From Albifimbria verrucaria (Eukaryota > Ascomycota > Sordariomycetes > Hypocreales > Stachybotryaceae), in assembly GCA_020081605.1 (NCBI GenBank), contig JAHREC010000049.1:1240001-1304000 (forward strand): a DNA stretch of 64,000 nt, in the 5' to 3' direction. A model generated the notes under the pieces. It saw only the letters and a list, made by a program, of their open reading frames with translations. It did not search any database and was not told the origin of the DNA. Positions 13,246 through 24,173 of this stretch are shown one piece after another. A program made the position numbers and the translations under genes. How positions within the stretch are numbered: position 1 is the stretch's first letter; every line of letters starts with the position of its first letter.

Positions 13246-13863
13246 AAATTCAACACCGCCATCTACGCCCGCTAGATTACGTTTCCCGCAACGGCCCAAT
13301 ACGCTACCCTTGTTTTTTTCTTCTTCTAGGACAGACATGACGAAAGGGGCAGGCCAGAACACGGGAAAGTCAGTTGAAAAAAGTAGGCATGATTGGATTG
13401 ATGATGCATGTGGCCCCCTCCTTTTCGAGACTCAACGTGCCGTAGCTTGATGCAGACCTGATTATCCCGAGCCGGTGGACCAACTGGCTGTCTGTTGTGC
13501 AGGTCGCTGGTTTGTGAGGGAGCCCTTCAGTGTTTGGTACGCAGCCCACCACCCTCGACCGGACATCTGGCGCCCTTGCGCCGAGCGGCCGGTATAGGAT
13601 GGGTTGGCAGCCAAAGCCCACGCCACCACCATCACCATGGGAGAATGTGGGATGTGCTTTCTCTTAACCGCTCCCGGCTCAAAGTGGAAATGGCTTGGGC
13701 TTTTTGCTGTCGAAGTCGTTGGTGTATTTTTGTCAACGGCGCCATCACGGGCCATGCCTAGGTCAAACACGGGGATTGGACGCACTTCTGCGCACAACTA
13801 GGACTCGTTCAACCATCTTGGCCGTTTTCCTGGCGACGCCGCGTGGGTTTCTTCGCAGACGCT

Positions 13864-13917
13864 TGCTGCAGCACCGTGCAGCACAACACCGCGCAGCATA
13901 ACACCGCACCCACTGTG
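13864..13917. repeat. Imperfect tandem repeat around GCAGCACAACACCGC
   Basis: Three degenerate copies of a word near GCAGCACAACACCGC follow one another, with single-base differences. No protein frame is supported across them. Confidence 0.5.
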
Positions 13918-15155
13918 CCATCGTGTGGTAAACGTCCGTGTGGACAGGGTGGAGAGGAACTCCGTAGGTGCTTCCCAGAGCCCTGGGCCAGCCAAAGGCC
14001 ACCCCAGCCCTTTTTTACTTTTTCTCGCTCCTCGCTGCTGTTTCTCAGCTCCACGGAGCATTAGCGCGACCTCTGGGCGCTGTGGACGGTACCGAGGGCC
14101 AGATGAGCACTGACTTGTAGCCAGGACTCCTCATCCCCGCCCAGACGGCCCACTGGCGCTGGGAGCGGCCCACCCCGGGAGCCAATGCTCCAAGCTGGAC
14201 CACTGAAAACCATCTCCGCCAGGGAGGGATTAGAGGACGAGAGCAGGAGAAGGAAGAACGGGTTCCACTGGGCCATTATCCCATGTCTCCTTGGGCCCAT
14301 GCAGCAGGCGGGGCGTCGGTGGATGCAACCTGAACCAAGTTTCCAGGGGTGGCAAAGGCTGGTTTGGTTCAACGTGCCAAGTCTGCTAGTCAGTCTGCCA
14401 GTCTCGCACGCCATTCCCAGACGAGACACTGGGAGAGACCTGACAGACATGTTGAAGAGGGAAGTGAGTGAGAGCGCGAGAGCGAGTAATGAAGGAAGAA
14501 AACTCAAGCCGTAGCAAAAGAGCCATTACTAAGGTTTCTCGGCCGTGCAAACGGAATGCCACGGGAGCAAGTCCATGGCGGTACCAGTACCCATACCTTA
14601 CTCGGATCCGGCGTGAACCTCCGACCCACGAAAGCCCCCAATCCGTCCAGTCTACCTGCGTGTTACCAGGCCTGCTGAAATGTACTGTACGTACCTTGAA
14701 CCTTGCCCTCTACAAACACCCCCGTGCCGTGGCCTCCGTCCACCTACTCTCTTCTTTTCCCAGCTTGGTTCCCCAGCTTCTACTTGCCTTCCCTCCTGCG
14801 GCATCTAAAACCACCTCGACCCTCTCTCAACGTCGAGGTCGTCCAACTTGCCCCTTTGACAACATCCTCTACGGCCCTTCGGATCCCTAACCGCTTGGAT
14901 ACCGACGAAGAACAGACTGTTCCGCAGTCTGTCCCTCTGCTTCAACTGCGCAGACGCACGTCTGTCACCGTCGAGGCACTCACACCACCCGGCACTTATA
15001 TCGTCGAACCTCTGATCATTCCCACAAGACCCGAGCACCTGGGTCGATCACGAAATACCATCCCGTCTTTGGTGCATTCTCTCATATCCGCATCGTCGAC
15101 CGCGGACCTTAAACAGTCTACAACAAAAGACCCTCTGTGGTGACTCGGCTTCAAA

Positions 15156-16371
15156 ATGAGTTCCTCGGCGCAACAAGGGACGGGTGTCCCTAGGGAGGAC
15201 AAGGAGAAGAAAGGCATTGGAAAGAAGCTTATTACGCGGGTCAAGACTGTCCTGAAGAGAGGGGACTCGTCAACGCGATCTCAACCATCCACGCAACCGG
15301 CCAAGCCGACAGACGCCGCCAGCGAGCCTACCAAGAAGACGTGAGTAAATTGATACTCCATTGCTACCCCGGAATTTGTTTCGACGGGCTTGACAAGCCT
15401 AACCTTGACCCTGATCACATCACTACCATCAATTGTGTATTGACTGGGCTAACAATTGTGTGCAATTAGTGAGACTGCGCCACCTACCCTTTCCAAGGCT
15501 GCCGCTGCCCGTGCTCGCTATGAAGCCATGCAGGGTGTTTCCAAGTGCTCTAGGGCTCAGCTACTTGAGGAGCGTGCCCGCAACCTCTCTGAGCGATTTG
15601 GTCTCGAGCTCAGCTCTTCTGAATGGCACACCGCATCCGCAGGTGATGATACCGTCCTCCGTATGGACAAGCCAATTCGCATGCGTGTCCGCCGAGCCTG
15701 TCACAAATGCAACTCCAACTTTACCACTGGCAACGAATGCGCTAACTGCAAACACACCCGATGTGCTCAATGCACTCGCTACCCCCGAAGCGAACCGAGG
15801 AAGAGCTCATCGCCAGCCGTGAACGGAGGGCTGCCATCATCAAGGCCAACAAGGAGAACGCCCCATCATTGCCGATTATGCCTGGGATGAGAAGGAGATT
15901 GTCCTCAAGCGACCCAGCAAGACCGGCGGTCAAGACTTGGTCTACAAGAAGCCGCGCCAGCGTGTCAGAAGAACTTGCCACGAATGTGACACTCTCTTCA
16001 AGTCGGGGAGCAAGAAGTGCGACAAGTGCGGGCACGCCCGCTGTACCGACTGTCCCAGAGACCCGTATGTTACCCTACTCTCGGTTCTTGATTGTACTAA
16101 ACTAACTATGAATCACAGCCCCAAGAAGGACAAGTATCCTATTGGATATCCTGGCGACGAGTTTGGTCCTAGCAGTATTCCTCATTACGAGTGCGAGAAG
16201 TGCAAGGCACTGTATCCTACACACGCAGAGCATGGCACCGAATGCAGGAAATGCCGACACCCTAAGTCCGAGGCCTCGCCTCGTGCTCAGCCTCGAAAGG
16301 TCGAACCAGAACCGGACCCAGAAATCCTTGCCAAGCTACAGGCCAAGCTCGAGGGCTTGAAAGTAGCATGA
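15156..16371 (+). CDS. Fungal protein with three zinc-ribbon-like cysteine modules
   Basis: Function unknown; about 344 residues. The N-terminus is Lys/Ser/Thr-rich. Intron 15341-15469 (GTGAGT, branch GCTAAC) and intron 16065-16118 (GTATGT, branch ACTAAC) give clean joins. Module 1 begins RACHKC with spacing C-x2-C-x9-C-x2-C-x4-C-x2-C. Module 2 begins RTCHEC with C-x2-C-x10-C-x2-C-x4-C-x2-C. Module 3 begins YECEKC with C-x2-C-x13-C-x2-C. Paired CxxC knuckles imply zinc binding; modules 1 and 2 are clearly related duplicates. Two frame changes, near 15783 (C run) and 15864 (CCCC), each fit one missing C. It may be a scaffold or nucleic-acid-binding protein, but nothing in the sequence decides this. 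Confidence 0.8.
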
Positions 16372-18279
16372 AATGTCTACTCGGGTTCGTGATCCAGACC
16401 ATGAGCGGGGTCTGTGTCAGAACAGGGCATACGTTTTTCTCTTTCATTGCGTACTTTGACGACGATAACCATGACGACAGCGACTTGAACATACGTTCTT
16501 GCGGGAGGACTCCTCCCTTCTAGTACCTTCACTTCTCGGTGTACTCCGTGACATCCATGAACAAAACTAGCCGTATACTTTGGCTATCAGGCATACTCGA
16601 GTCCAGGACAGCGGTATGAGACGGAGCCAAGCATGGGCTCGGGGCTTTCTTCGCACGGTCTGGGATGGCATCTGACAGTACATCCTGTCTCATCGATTTT
16701 GAAAGGCCGATGTTTGGACAGATCAATGTTGGCGGCCGCACCAATCCATCAAGACTGGATGGTCAGCAGCCAAGGACTGGGCTTACGGATAGACAATTGC
16801 ATTAGCGGCAGTAAACAATATGGCTCAATGTCACGATGTTGGGACCTCCTTCAAAATTTCCCAACTCCTTCCAAGTAGCGTTGACGTGATGCGAGGTGTG
16901 TGTGTGTCCGATGTTGTGCGTCAAATAACTCCCTGCAAACATTTAACCCCTCCGCTTCTCACGCACCAGCAGCCCAACGGTGGTGCAACACAGCCGGCAT
17001 GGTGGTCAGCGCTACTTGTGAGCATCCCGTGTCTAGAACGAAAAAACTTCTGGCTTCTCGCCCGTGCTGTCATGTGAAGATGCTCGACGTGCAGCGGTCC
17101 GCCTTGCAAAAAATAAAAGAAAAATAAAATAAAATGGGGATAAATAAATAAAACTATCGATTTTCATTTAGGTCGTATTTTCTGTGTTTACCTGCACCGC
17201 CACGACGGAACGTTGTAACGTTAGGTGAAGAGAGTAACCACACTATACAGAAGGACCCTTATATTCCACCGAGACACGTCTCCCGCGCACACCCTCTTGC
17301 TGTACCGTTACCCGTGGTGCCGGTAGTCCCGGCACGGCGGGAGAACGCGAGCGACAGCTCCGGGCCCTGTGTCTCGGTGCTCTTTCTCCGCGAGCTTCGT
17401 CTAGCTGTCTGTTTCTGGTCGAGAACGGGGTCAAAGGACAAGGGACGAAACAAAACAAAAGAGGGACCCGTTCCGTTTCCTCTCGTCCCATACCTTACCT
17501 GTACCCGCAGCATCTACCGGGGCGCTATTCCCTATTTTCCTTTTCTTGCAGCTTTCAGGCTTGCGGGAATAGACGTATATGTCTCAGCCCGTGCCCCCTC
17601 CTTCAGATCGCCAAAGGCGAAAGAGGTGTATGTAAGCCTGGCCGTTGGGTGAGAAGGTGTGGCCACAAAGGGGCGGGTGTCTGTGTGTAAGTGCTGTGTG
17701 TAAGACATCTCGAAGAGGGGAAAGGGGAGGAGGGGAGGGGGCGTTTGTGCAATTCCCGGGCTATCGGTATGTAGGGCGTGTAGATGCGGTAGGAAATCAA
17801 CCACGTCGTGTGATGACGCCTTTGAGCGGTCAGCGGGCTTGAAGGTGTGCCGTCGGAGGCGTTGGCGTTCGAGTGCGAGGCATAAGCCCTTGGCGAGCGG
17901 CCAGGTCGGGGTCGAGGAAACGGCCGGCAGGGTCATCTGCTGGGTTGTTCTCGCTGCTTAGACGCAATGGCGTTTCTTTTTGCTGCCGATGTCGCCCTGC
18001 CGTGTTGAACGTTCGATGGGCGCGGACGGCTTGAGGGATTCTCTCTTCTGTGCAGATGCAGACGCCGTACAACATGACGAGTTGCAATAGCTTCTAGCCC
18101 CTCCTTTTAAAGGGCAGATATACCTCTAGTCACCGTCAGTCACCCGGCAAGTCGCAGTAGCAATAGTGTGATTCCTTGGGACCAGAACGATAATTTCCAT
18201 TAAGCTCTAATGATGATTGGTGTGCTATCCTGCCTTGCTGCCATGCCATCTCTACAACCCCTCCAGAATCCATCTTGTC
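16372..18279. other. Convergent intergenic region, 1.9 kb
   Basis: The region lies between two convergent genes. It holds an AT-rich low-complexity tract at about 17107-17155 (AAATAAAA-type words) and pyrimidine- or purine-rich stretches around 17250-17750. The largest open frame (17532-17936, - strand) is Pro/Thr-rich with no recognised feature. No RNA gene was seen. Confidence 0.4.
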
Positions 18280-20376
18280 CTACGCCTCCTCTCTGATGTA
18301 TGGCTCGAAGCTTAACCGTGCAGTTGGTGGTACTGCAGCGCCCAGAATGTCCAGGCGGTTCTTCTTGCGTCCGATATACCGGGACACGCCATCCATGCGG
18401 TTGTTGAGGTGGGCGTACAGCTCGTTGATCTGTCGCTGTGCAACCGCCTTCTGGAAGTCGACCGGTTTTAGAATGGGCATCAGCCTGTGCGTGGGGTAAA
18501 CCCGCCCTCGAAGCGCCTGCTCCTTAAGCGTGACATTCTCCTTAACCAGCCTCCATCGCCATGGCTGGGCAGGGTTAGCCCGAACACGCCAGCTTGACTC
18601 GTCCCGCAAGGCTACAGGCAAGTTCTCCTCGGGGATAGCGTTGGGGGTTGGCTCCTTTACCTGCAGGAGCATAAAGATGGCCACGGAAGAACAAAACTCC
18701 CGGATAGTCTTTACTTGTTAATATGTATTGGATCGCGAACACGACTGCATCTGCTGTCACACCCAAATCCGGTGGCAACGCTTTCAGTCGCACGCAGTCG
18801 CCGATTTCTACCCGTTCCGCTCCCAAGAAACAGCCGTAGTAGGTAGACATCTTTCCAGTAGGATCATCCGAGATAGGAGACCAGAGCGAATGTGAGAAAT
18901 CGATTTTGGAGGCGGCCATCTTTGATGCGTCCAATGCCAAAACATCTCTTTTTCCCGGCTCAGCAGCTGTAGCACGGAACATTGTATCCCAAGGTACATC
19001 GTCAAACATTTTTTCCTTGAGTTCGGGTACGGTGACTGGTGGTACGCTGAAGGCGTAGAAAGGTCGCATGTCGGTATCTGCCTTGACCACATTCTGATGT
19101 GGTACGAGAGCGTGTCCGATAGGTAGAACCTCATGGCCACCGCCACCCCCAGACGCAGCAATGAGGCCAAGCCTCCATGTAGTTCCATTTTGATACCAGA
19201 CAAGCTCTCCAACTCGGAAGAGCAAGGGTGCCTGGAGGCTCCATCTCATGGGTTGGTATTGTGCTTGTGGCTGGCCTTGGGGTTGTGCCTGAGTCTGGAC
19301 TGGTGGCTGAGTCTGGTTGGGTGGTGACACTTGGCTTGGGGTTGTACAGCAACTTGCGGTTGGTTTGGGGGTGATTGTTGTTGAGGCGGTTGTGGTGTTT
19401 GCTGTGGTATTTGCTGTGGAGGTGGCTGCGTCAATGGCTGCTGTGCTATTGGTTGAGGCTGCTGTTGAACCTGCTGTTGGACCTGCTGTTGGACCTGCTG
19501 TTGAACCTGTTGTGGAACCTGCTGTGGGATTTGGTGTTGAACTTGCTGCTGAATTTGAGGTTGAATCTGCTGCTGCACTTGCGGTTGAGTCTGTGGCTGC
19601 GCTTGGGTGGTCGGTTGTGGATGCACTATTTGGTGATTTGTAGGTGCTGTTGCAGGCTTCGGTGAAGCTGTTGGAGGCGTCTGTTGAACCGGCTGTGCAC
19701 GAGGGATTGCAGGCGAAGACCTTGGTTGCGGCTGTCCCGGTATTTGAGGCAGCGGCACGGGGGTGACTTTCTGAACCACCTTTTCGGGCTTGGCTGGAAT
19801 CTCATTGGGAGTTGAAACTTGGGGCTCGTCGGCTCCGATATTCAACTTGGCAATATTGGGCATATTGCAATGCACGCAACAGCAGTCCTTGTAATCTTTG
19901 GAGCCTGACAAAAGCCATATCAAGTGTACGCCAAATTCTTGGGGCTCTTGAACAGCTTCGCCTTGATAGGATACCCAGATACCCAAAGATGCTTCGATTT
20001 CTCGTACAGCCAGTATCCTCTCGGAAACTGGACGTACCAAGGATTGCCCTCTAATTCAGGTTAGCCTTCACGTAGAAATCAGACGCAGCTCCAAGCACTA
20101 CATACCATCAGGGTTAGGCGAAAGCTCCTGTTTCAATAGGATTCCAAGCTTGATCCTCCATTCGACAAATCTAGGGTCATCTTCCGCCAGACGTGTCATT
20201 TGTGGTTTGGTTCTTGGAGCTTTCTCGGCGGCAGCGGCGGCATCCTTTGCCCCTTTCTTAACCGCGGCGGTATTGTTTACCACGCCTGTTGACGTGACCG
20301 GCCAGTAGCCGGGGCCTGAATCCACTCCATCGCTCCGAGCGATTCGAATAACGTCAAAGTCTTTGGTATCAGACAT
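18280..20376 (-). CDS. clr2: Clr2-like transcription-silencing protein
   Basis: Probable relative of Clr2, a fission-yeast SHREC subunit acting in heterochromatic silencing; about 680 residues. It starts at 20376; an intron at 20049-20105 (GTATGT donor) joins to the next exon. The N-terminal block (about 20040-19840) contains FGVHLIWLLSGSKDYKDCCC followed by VHC, resembling the Clr2 N-terminal pattern of a histidine/leucine strand ending in a cysteine cluster. A Gln/Pro-rich linker with (QQQV)n repeats spans about 19800-19250. The C-terminal block begins FRVGELVWYQNGTTWRLGLI and includes YYGCFLGAERVEIGDCVRL, a BAH-like arrangement as in the Clr2 family domain. Three missing bases are inferred, one near 19340 and two near 18690. 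Family assignment rests on remembered pattern, so moderate confidence. Confidence 0.6.
19366..19640 (-). repeat. Coding Gln-rich CAG/CAA repeat in the Clr2-like gene
   Basis: On the minus strand the codons give repeated Q, QQV and QP units. On the plus strand it reads as repeated TGCTGTTG words. It is a disordered linker and a likely site of length variation between strains. Confidence 0.8.
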
Positions 20377-21243
20377 GTTGAATAAATGAATTTTCGGTAG
20401 GCGTGGCAGATGTAGATAATGCCTTAGTGGAGACCGATAGGCGATGCTCCAACAGCTGCTGGATAGGCTGGTTTCCTGGGCAATGCGGTAGTCCGACGAG
20501 GCTTTCGCAAGCCTGTAGCTGGCCTAAACCTGGCTGCCTGCTCAAGCACCTAAAGAACCCAGCGCCAATCTTTGAGTAATGTGAACACGCAGTCGAACCA
20601 TTCCTCTGGGGTGGAGCGATCCGTCAATTGCAGGATGGAACCTTCGTATGGCTTCTCGCAGTAGTGACACGTGCAGCGAATAAGGATGTCAAATTCATCT
20701 ACGCGACGCAGGAGCTTCTGAGAGTCTTGAGCGGGATTTAGATGAGTACATAAGTAAGTGTCAGCTTGTTGGAATTGCCCCTTGTAAGAGCTGCTTCCAG
20801 CTCTTCAAATGCGAGGGCGTGGTAAGGTAGGTAGGTATGTAGTAGGTCGTGAGCTTTGGTCCTTACAGTGAATGAAAGACCTGGTGTTGGTTGGATGAGT
20901 CAGCAAGCCTACAGGTCCTCACGATTCCAGGTGCTGCCCACCGTCACCTTTGACGCCTGAATTCCTTTGTGCAAGCTGTACAGTGCTGCACTATCACGCT
21001 CTGATGGAAGACGTTGTCTAGAAATTGTTACAGGCCATTCAATCCGAAGTGCACATGGACTGTCGTGAGCCTAAAATCTGTCAGTGGCACCGTCAAGATA
21101 ATTTGCACTGCCACCCAGAGCTCAGTGCCAGCCACAGTTACAATATCTGCACTCACTCAACGCGTGAGAGGCGCGTCGCACTCTCTCGTCATTGTTGAAG
21201 AGAGCGAGCCAACTCGACCATACTCAAGACTGGGTCCGGCAAA
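20377..21243. promoter_or_regulatory. Divergent promoter region, Clr2-like and nse1
   Basis: 867 bases between two genes that diverge. It must contain both promoters. A GGTA-rich stretch at 20820-20850 (GGTAAGGTAGGTAGGTATG) matches, in reverse complement, pentamer tracts in other intergenic regions of the window. No clear TATA box was seen. Confidence 0.5.
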
Positions 21244-22249
21244 ATGGAAAGCGTGCTCGGCCATGACTATAACAATGGAAATCGCGCGTTTCTACAAGCT
21301 CTCATGGCCCGTGGCGCCGTGACTTTTGAGGAGTGCCGTCCCATATTAGCAGCCATCTTCAATGCTCAGCAAAGAAGCGATGATGAGGTGCGACCGGATC
21401 AAATCACGGAGCAGGACTTTCAAAAATACATGACAACAGCATCCGAGGCAGTATCTCTCTTTGACTATGAGATCCGAAGTGTGCTTCATCAGGTCACTCG
21501 GCAGCGTATCTACGCCCTTGTCAATACTGCATCCGACCCCAGACTCAACTAGCCACCATATGCACCCCGGAGGAGCTGGCATTCATCAAGCGCGCATTTG
21601 ATGCCATGTTTGATACGTTCAATACCCCGCGTATGGAGGTCTTGGCGATTACGGAAATGCAAGCCATCAAGCTGGCTCGGCCCGATCGAAGACAGAGCAA
21701 CACCCAGGTTGAGGCGGGTGAGGAGTCACAAACCCCTTGGACAAGGGCCTCAAACACAGCGAGGTAGAAACAGTCTTGGCCAACCTTGTTGACGGAGGGT
21801 GGTTGGAAAAGAGCCGAGACGGGTTCTACTCTGCCACGCCGCGAATGTTGCTGGAGTTGAGACCGTGGCTTACTGAGACCTACAACGACCCCGATGCTGG
21901 ACCGAATGAGTGGCAGCGGATCAAATTCTGCGAGGCCTGCAAGGACATTGTCACTGTTGGGCTACGTTGCGCCGAGCGAGACTGCACTCTGCGCCTTCAC
22001 GACATCTGCCAGGACGCATTCTGGCGAGCGAGGCGAGGCAAGTCTTGTCCGAAGTGTTCACGAGAGTGGTCGGGGTCTCACTACGTTGGAGAGAGGGCTG
22101 TAACAATGACTGAAGCCTTCAGGAAGGGACAAAGGCGGGCCGGTGGGAGACGCAGTAGCTTGGCTGATGATGTGATGCACGATGAAGGTCTAGATGTGGA
22201 AGCAGAGGATGCGCAGGAAGAGCAGGAAGAAGCAGACGAGGAGGAATAA
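21244..22249 (+). CDS. nse1: SMC5/6 complex subunit Nse1
   Basis: RING-like ubiquitin-ligase subunit of the SMC5/6 complex, acting in nuclear DNA repair with Nse3 and Nse4; about 335 residues, single exon. It starts at 21244 in a good context (CAAAATGG). The N-terminal half (FLQALMARGAVTFEECRPIL onward, then SLFDYEIRSVLHQ) is the winged-helix part that contacts Nse3. HSEVETVLANLVDGGWLEKS is the second winged helix. The C-terminal variant RING has CEACKDIV, then RCAERDC, LHDIC and SCPKC (about 21930-22070), in C4HC3 order. An acidic Glu/Gln tail ends the protein. Two frame changes, at 21537-21540 and 21733-21736, are both CCCC runs that need one more C. Confidence 0.88.
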
Positions 22250-22617
22250 AACGGTTGGTGAGAGGACAAGCTAGCCGCCTTATATTAACATGTGATACCC
22301 TGACTTTACTACACATCTTGAAATGTTATAAGATTTTTGTGATTTTATAGCTGGCGTTTGAATACTTATTCATGTAGTATTTGATACGGTCGCAACCAAC
22401 AGCAGATAGAGTCGTGTGTTTAGTGTGGCTTATGACATCACATGTGGCGGTGCACCACGTAACCCAGCAACTTGGGAGGCATCAAGGAAGATGCACATGG
22501 CTGATCGTCATCGATACACGCGCATGCAACACACGTCTTATTGACCTGGTAGTCTTTGCAAAGTTCTGAAACATACCAGGTCTTTTCATAACAGCAGCTT
22601 TGAAGGCATCCTCCAAA
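22250..22617. other. Short intergenic region upstream of the membrane-protein gene
   Basis: 368 bases between two genes in the same direction: 3' UTR of nse1, then promoter and 5' UTR of the next gene. No other feature seen. Confidence 0.4.
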
Positions 22618-23961
22618 ATGCTCGATTTTCTCACCAAAAGGTCCAAGAAGGCAAAGGCGGAGAAGGATGGCAAGGACGGCGCCGGGGGTAAGCCGGAGGG
22701 TACCCAGGTAAGTACGGAGCACGACGGCTCCAAGGAAGGGCCCCCAACGGCAGTCCAAGACCACGCGCAGTCTTCTGCTAGTGGACATCATGCTGGTCAT
22801 CACTCCGGTAGCCATCCTCATGTGAGCCCTGTCCTCAACCCGGAGGACGAGGAGTTTTGCAGAGTATCCTGGACAGCGATGATGGACCCCCTCCGCCTCT
22901 CCCTCCAAGAGTCTCCCATGATAGGGATTGGCCCTCTGACACCGAGGACACCTCGGTTGAGAGGGCGCTGTATGAGCAGCCCAAAGACACGCCTGCAGCT
23001 GGTGCTAAGCCAGAGGAGAAGCCCGAGGAAACAACCAAAAAGGAAAAGAAGCAAAACAGACTGTCTCTTCTCTTTACTCGGCACAAAAAGAATGAGGATG
23101 GACTCAAACCAGAAGGTGTCTCGCCCGCGGAAGCTGAAAAGGAGAAGAAAGACCTGAGCCGCGTGCTAGACCGGCTCAATCTCTCCGCGAAGAACAACAC
23201 GGTCGTTTCTGTCTCCAACGAAACGTCTGAAGCCCTACAAAAGTTCACCCAAGTCTTCAAAGACCTCGTCAATGGCGTCCCCACCGCCTACGATGACCTT
23301 ACGAAGCTCTTTGATGACCGCGACGGCGCCCTCAACAAAGGCTTCGAGAAGCTGCCCAACTCACTCAAGAAGCTCGTCACACAGCTGCCGGAGAAGCTGA
23401 CGAGCAGTATCGCCCTGAGCTATTGGCTGCCGCGGCGGAGAGCCAGGGCATGAAGCCCGAGGATACTAGCTTCGATCCTAAGAATACGGCAGAGAAGCTT
23501 CTCTTGACCAAGAAGATCATGGAGCTGGTCACCAAGCCTGGTGCCATCGTTTCCATGCTGCGGGCCATTGTCGAGACATTAAAGGCCCGCTGGCCCGCCT
23601 TCATTGGCATGAACGTCATCTGGAGCGTTGCTCTTACACGTAAGTCGGGAGTTACTCAGTTGGTTGGGACATGAAAACCGATGCTAATATCCCTCTTCCA
23701 GTGCTCATGCTCATGCTCTGGTACTGCCACAAACGTGGTCGCGAAGTTCGTCTCGAGCGTGAGCAGTCTGAAAACATCATCGATGGCAGTGACCGCATCG
23801 AAGAGCTCCCTGATGATCCCACACTGCCTGCACCCAAGCCTAGTGACCGAGGTGAAGGCGAGAGGGCCGTGCCTACAACGCAGCCGGCCTCGGGTCCTCA
23901 GATAGATTTGTCCCGACCACCAATTGGCGCAGACGCGCCGACGGAATCTCGCGCCCCTTAA
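22618..23961 (+). CDS. Uncharacterised fungal protein with one membrane segment near the C-terminus
   Basis: Not recognised; about 427 residues. The start at 22618 (MLDFLTKRSKKAK) gives a basic N-terminus. Next comes a low-complexity His/Ser/Pro/Glu-rich region, then an ordered helical stretch (about 23155-23630) with SEALQKFTQVFKDLVNGVP, LPNSLKKLVTQLPEKL and LLTKKIMELVTKPGAIVSML. A hydrophobic span (FIGMNVIWSVAL-TLMLMLWYC) crosses the intron at 23640-23701 (GTAAGT to TTCCAG), with a basic stretch and an acidic/proline tail after it. The layout suggests a large soluble N-terminal part and a single anchor. Two frame changes (near 22855, TTTT; near 23412, CCC) each fit one missing base. Confidence 0.75.
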
Positions 23962-24173
23962 GTTATCCGCCATGTCCCAGCCACATTTTGAGCACCCTAA
24001 TAATCTCCAGGATCCTGGGCAATAAGCTTGAGGCGATATTTCATGATTCACGACACGCAAGAGTTGGGATAGCAGGCAATGTTTTTGTTATGTGCTGCGC
24101 GAAATGGGTATCATTGTTGGTTATAATAAATCGCAAGATGACACTGTCCTAGTCAGTTTTTAATCATCCTGGA
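23962..24173. other. Convergent 3' regions
   Basis: A short gap between two convergent genes. It contains ATAATAAA-like words near 24122-24130 that may be a polyadenylation signal. Nothing else seen. Confidence 0.4.

Larger units (their letters stand above)
6814..15155. other. 8.3 kb gene-poor stretch
   Basis: I support no protein-coding gene here. The first few hundred bases must include promoter and 5' UTR of the F-box gene; the last 500 (pyrimidine-rich, about 14690-15155) look like 5' UTR and promoter of the cysteine-cluster gene. Open frames of 120-195 codons occur (8093-8542 +, 9493-9864 -, 10783-11367 +, 12301-12810 -, 14061-14507 -). None has a domain, a membrane pattern or a convincing exon junction. 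The composition is not strongly AT-rich, so a RIP-degraded transposon is not obvious. No tRNA or rRNA was seen. Long noncoding transcripts cannot be excluded. Confidence 0.5.

Noticed and set aside
6814..15155. RIP-mutated transposon remnant
   Set aside because: No strong AT enrichment, terminal repeats or transposase-like strings were seen.
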